Shown one piece after another: positions 60,766 through 64,000 of a stretch of 64,000 nt of DNA. Position 1 is the first letter of the stretch. Every line of letters starts with the position of its first letter. The stretch comes from Stomorhina lunata. Taxonomy: Eukaryota; Arthropoda; Insecta; Diptera; Rhiniidae. The position numbers and the translations under genes were made by a program. The notes below the pieces were generated by a model. The model was not told the DNA's origin. It ran no database searches and saw only the letters and a list, made by a program, of their open reading frames with translations. The stretch lies in contig OW121743.1 in NCBI GenBank assembly GCA_933228675.1, positions 69,132,834 through 69,196,833 on the forward strand, in the 5' to 3' direction.

Positions 60766-60880
60766 AATTAAATCAGACCCACTGTGTATCAGCACGTTTG
60801 TTTATTTATACGTTTTTCTTTTGTTGTTGTTGAATTTAACCGCCAAAATAATATTATAAAAAATAATATTAAAAAAAATC

Positions 60881-61285
60881 AAATTTTTTCGATCAGCGAA
60901 AAATATTTGACTTTAGAAATTTATCAATACGAAACGGTTCAAAATATTTAAAAACTATTTTCACAGTCTTATTTCCTAAGCTATTGGCTATGTCTAGTAT
61001 TTTTTTAAAAATGATCGGTTTTATATTGATTGCACAATCAGCCAAAAACTAAAAAAAGTGAAGGAGAAAATTGTGTTTTTTTTAATTTTTCGATCAGCGA
61101 AAAATATTTGACTTTGGAAATTTCTCAACACAAAACGTTTTAAGATATTTAAAAACGGGTTTCACATTTTTATTACCTAAACTGTTGGTTATATATCAGT
61201 ATTTTTGAAAGAAATTATTGGTTTAATATCGAATGCACAATCGGTCAAAAACTAAAAAAAGTGAAGGAGAAAAATAAGTTTTTTT
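60881..61285. repeat. Tandem duplication, ~197 bp, two copies
   Basis: TTCGATCAGCGAAAAATATT at about 60888 and again at about 61087. Both are followed at equal spacing by TATTTAAAAAC, CACAATC-GCCAAAAACTA-type sequence and AAAAAAGTGAAGGAGAAAA. Copies are moderately diverged. Non-coding. Confidence 0.8.
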
Positions 61286-61289
61286 CATT

Positions 61290-61899
61290 TTTGAAATGAA
61301 ATAACTTAAAACCTATAATAGTTATTATGGTAAAATTAGCTTGGGGTTTTTTCAATTTCCAAGCTCATTCCAAAATCAAAAAAATCAACAATATTGAGCA
61401 ATAATTGAAAGAGCTATACGATCCAAAATCTATTTTACTTTTGAGGTGGTCTAGTTTGACGCCCAATAATTCACCCTGTAAAAACACAAGGTGAACATAA
61501 ATCCAAAATTCAAAAAGTTTGGATCCTGCTTAACAATTCTCTCATACACACTGAAGCAATAAAACTTATAGCTTAGAAGATACAGATTTATTACCCCTTT
61601 TTTGTTTTAACCCACTGTGCAACAGTTCAAAAAGTAAAATAAATCAATTACTGCTGCCCATTCTAGAGCAATTTAGACACAAAAATTTGTTTATCATTAT
61701 TATATTTCATAGGGTAACAATATTAACCCTTGGCTACTGACGTGATATACTATACTCACTATTTTAATGACGTGGTAGACTATCAGACACTATTTCCATG
61801 GATTATATTTTGCCAATTCTGTTTTATTGGCATTTAATAAATTCTCTATACCAAAGTTTAAATTTGTTGGTGTCTGCTAGACTATACGTCAGTCTCAGA
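61290..61899. other. AT-rich stretch, no gene
   Basis: Has imperfect repeats of GACGTG-TAGACTAT type near 61738-61790 and at 61877. A 93-codon frame beginning at 61798 runs into the following tandem duplication and is judged spurious. Confidence 0.5.
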
Positions 61900-62570
61900 G
61901 GGTTAAATCTTCTTTGTAGTTTAAAAAATCAAAAACATAAAACATTGACCCATAGTTTGAAAAGTAAAATTAAAAACTTCTTACTACGCTTTCCTGAGCC
62001 ATTAAGGGACAATGCTTCTATATTAATTTTTTTACAAAGTTTTGAAAACTTTAAAGTAGTTTTGAAAACTTTAAAGTAGCGCAGCTCTACGCAGCTAGTA
62101 ATTAAAAAATTTTATTTCATAAACCCTTAGCCAATTTAGTTTTTCAGAAATTTATAGAAATGAATCGAAAACCCTTTAATTTTTTACTTCAAAGAAAAAT
62201 AAAGATTTTCGAAAAAAATCATTAGAGAGCAATAAAAATACAAAGATTCATGCAAAAATAGATCACACAGGGCAACAATTTTAAATCCATTTATTTTATT
62301 TAATAAATCAAAAACCAAATTAACCGATAATTTTGAAAGTAATATATAAAAAGCTTCTTTCTAGCAGTTAAAAGCTTCTATATTCCATTTTTTTACAAAT
62401 TAAGAATTTAAACATTTTGAAAACTTTGAAAAAACTATATGTTAAAATAGCGCAGCTCTACGCAGCCAATAGTTAAAAATTTTTATTTTCTATACTTTTC
62501 ACCAATTTTGGTTTTCGGAACTTTGTTGAAATGAATCAGAAAGATTTTGATTTTTTCCATTTAAAGAAAT
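61900..62570. repeat. Tandem duplication, ~371-bp offset, with GCGCAGCTCTACGCAGC block
   Basis: TAGCGCAGCTCTACGCAGC at 62077-62095 recurs exactly at 62448-62466, surrounded by matching but diverged sequence (GCTTCTATATT upstream, ATGAATC-GAAA downstream). The exact 19-base GC-rich block stands out in diverged AT-rich repeats. Confidence 0.75.
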
Positions 62571-62704
62571 CAAAAATTAAAAAAAAAATTGGAGTGAAAT
62601 TTTATAAACTTTAGAACAAAATGTGTTAAAAATGTTAAAGATTATAAATTTTATGTTAATTTATGATTTTTTAATTAGATGTGTAATTATTATTAGTTGA
62701 AATG

Positions 62705-62790
62705 CTGTCCCGCTATGGACTATGTCAGCACATCGTGTCACCCACTGTTGGATGTCAGTAGTAAGGATCGTTAACACTTAAGCGAAAATG
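62705..62790 (-). pseudogene. Possible mariner-type transposase C-terminal remnant
   Basis: On the minus strand a frame reads LTTDIQQWVTRCADIVHSGT then AF. The pattern I-x-x-W/L-x-x-R-C/W...G-x-x-F resembles the conserved end of DD34D mariner transposases. It is GC-richer than its surroundings and directly precedes a truncated DINE-like copy. The match is short and from memory only, so a genuine host exon is the main alternative. Confidence 0.3.
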
Positions 62791-62825
62791 AAAACGAGAA
62801 TTATGTTGACACTGAAAACTGAAAA

Positions 62826-63239
62826 TAAAGATAATTTGATGAAATTTGACACAGATAATTCTTTTGATAGTGGGACCATGGCTATTTTTGCCAAAATCGG
62901 TCCATTATTTATGGTACCTCCCATAGGTCCCGCTTCCCGGAATTGATATTTTGGCTACAAATATCAATATTTTTTCATGAAATTTGAATCAAGCACTGCT
63001 TATATAAACCAAAATCACTGTACCAAATTTCGTTGAAATCGGTCCACATTTGACCCTAGCTCTCATATAAGTCTAAACGACGGAAACAGCTTAAATATAT
63101 AAGTTTTGAGAAAATATTTGTATGATGGCGAAATTTAGCAAATATTTATCTTTATACAGGAAAAAGAACACCTTTGATCTTAGTGGTGAAGGGTATCGTA
63201 TGGTCGGGCTTGACCGACTATAGCACTTTCCTACTTGTT
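62826..63239 (+). mobile_element. DINE-1-like family A copy, 5' truncated
   Basis: Begins within the element (AAAGATAATTTGATGAAATT) and runs to a normal 3' end: hairpin GGTCGGGCTTGACC and CACTTTCCTACTTGTT. It lacks the 5' end, microsatellite and part of the middle (a shortened segment joins GACGGAAACAGC). Confidence 0.75.
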
Positions 63240-63510
63240 TTTAAATCTCTTAGAATTCATATAATTTCTTGCAAAGAATTTTTATTGCCATTTTATTCAA
63301 AATCTTCAAAAGAGACCACTTGATGATTTAATGCCTTCATTAAACCAAAACAAAAGAACAAATTTTAAACAAAACACGTGTTAAAATAAAATAAAAAAAA
63401 TAAATTAATATTAAATACTTAAACTTAAATAAAATAATTTAAAATTCTAAAAATAAATAAAATATCTCACGTTCGAAAGAAATACATTCTAATACATACA
63501 TACATTATAG
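63240..63510. other. AT-rich leader of the next exon
   Basis: No gene. From about 63340 it is A-rich (AAACCAAAACAAAAGAAC), similar in style to the 5' UTR candidate before 53282. Confidence 0.4.
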
Positions 63511-63613
63511 ATGTCCGATAATAAGTATAATATTCTAAATCCGCAGCCGTTGAAGGGTTGGGTTAAGCATAAAAAAGTTTTGAATATCAAACATAAATTC
63601 TTAGTAGTTCTGG
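63511..63613 (+). CDS. Likely first coding exon of an unidentified gene (34 codons, then intron)
   Basis: ATG at 63511 opens MSDNKYNILNPQPLKGWVKH, continuing KKVLNIKHKFLVVL, and is ended by a consensus donor G|GTAAGT (GT at 63614), phase 1. It is too short to appear as a long frame, but codon use is balanced and it is followed at once by stop codons in the intron. The peptide is basic. The order L-K-G-W-V-x-H-K-K ... K-H-K-F-L-V-V-L recalls the first two strands of a PH-like domain, but this is too short to call. An acceptor-like CTCCTTCTTAG at 63711-63721 would give an early stop, so the true next exon probably lies outside. It is not a continuation of the 53.28 kb exon: joining there gives a stop in phase 1. 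Confidence 0.45.
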
Positions 63614-64000
63614 GTAAGTAGGATGAGGTACTTATACAAATTTGCTATTGTTTCAATAAAATTTGTTAAAAGACGAAATTTTTTTTTTTAATAATTAGTC
63701 AACTTTTATTCTCCTTCTTAGGGTTAGGCTGATTATTGAAGTACCATTTTTTGTTTGCAATAGATCAGTTGTCATAGGGAAACGTGTTTTTTTTTTTAAT
63801 TAAAACAAAAATTATAATAATTAAAATTTAAATAAAAGTTCAACTTATATCTATAATTATTATATTTTGCTAAGGTCTCATCGGCCTATTGAAAATTTTA
63901 TAGAAATATTTCTTTGTTAAAAGTTAAAATAGATCCAATTTGCCAAATTATCAAAGTCTTTAAGAAACCAGTTTCCTAATTTGAAAAACAGCAAAAATAG
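63614..64000 (+). other. Start of intron following the 63.51 kb exon
   Basis: Begins GTAAGTAGG. A pyrimidine-rich tract and AG at 63703-63721 resemble a 3' splice site but yield no usable frame. Nothing else. Confidence 0.4.

Noticed and set aside
61798..62079. 93-codon plus-strand frame
   Set aside because: Runs through one unit of a tandem non-coding duplication and ends in repeated sequence; the other unit does not keep the frame.

Overview
This window looks like nuclear DNA of a fly (Diptera), probably a higher (calyptrate-type) fly. It is very AT-rich and almost gene-free. It has spliceosomal exon boundaries and a Drosophila-style Inr+DPE promoter candidate. It is crowded with interspersed elements built like the fly DINE-1/INE-1 (Helentron) family: a TATACCC 5' end, a GTCC/GTCT microsatellite, and a 3' hairpin followed by CTTACTTGTT. 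The species cannot be fixed from sequence alone. No bacterial genes, rRNA, tRNA or CRISPR were seen.

Layout. 0-10 kb: a diverged duplicated repeat, two DINE-like copies (family A), a 2.6 kb array of 31-bp units, then an inverted family A copy next to a 1.8 kb family C element. 10-18 kb: small inverted-repeat elements, two broken copies of a zeste/Myb-SANT-like (Harbinger-associated) coding segment, and a 2.5 kb family B element. 18.7-28.1 kb: a complex of family A copies present twice in opposite orientation, enclosing a 1.8 kb satellite array and a GC-richer near-perfect hairpin. 28.8-31.8 kb: a 30-bp array with a ~720-bp higher-order repeat. 32.8-34.1 kb: a decayed Tc1/mariner-superfamily element with both inverted repeats, TA target duplications and a broken transposase. 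34.9-43.1 kb: further 30-32-bp arrays, including an exceptionally uniform 32-bp array. 44.0 kb: a plus-strand Inr+DPE core promoter candidate, then a degenerate 31-bp array. 47.9-50.9 kb: family A and family B copies. 53.28-53.65 kb: the best host-gene evidence, a first exon coding a signal peptide and acidic secreted segment with a consensus splice donor. Its intron holds a 4 kb fold-back element. 58.9-60.8 kb: a 28-bp array. 60.9-62.6 kb: short tandem duplications. 63.51-63.61 kb: a second likely start exon (34 codons plus a GTAAGT donor).

The seven simple arrays cover roughly 19 kb. They have different sequences but share a 28-32 bp unit (about three helical turns), alternating A- and T-runs and a short near-palindromic core such as CTATAG. 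That common design, and the nesting and inversion of DINE-like elements, are the main points of interest. The genes visible here are only start exons of longer genes that extend out of the window, so no pathway can be reconstructed.
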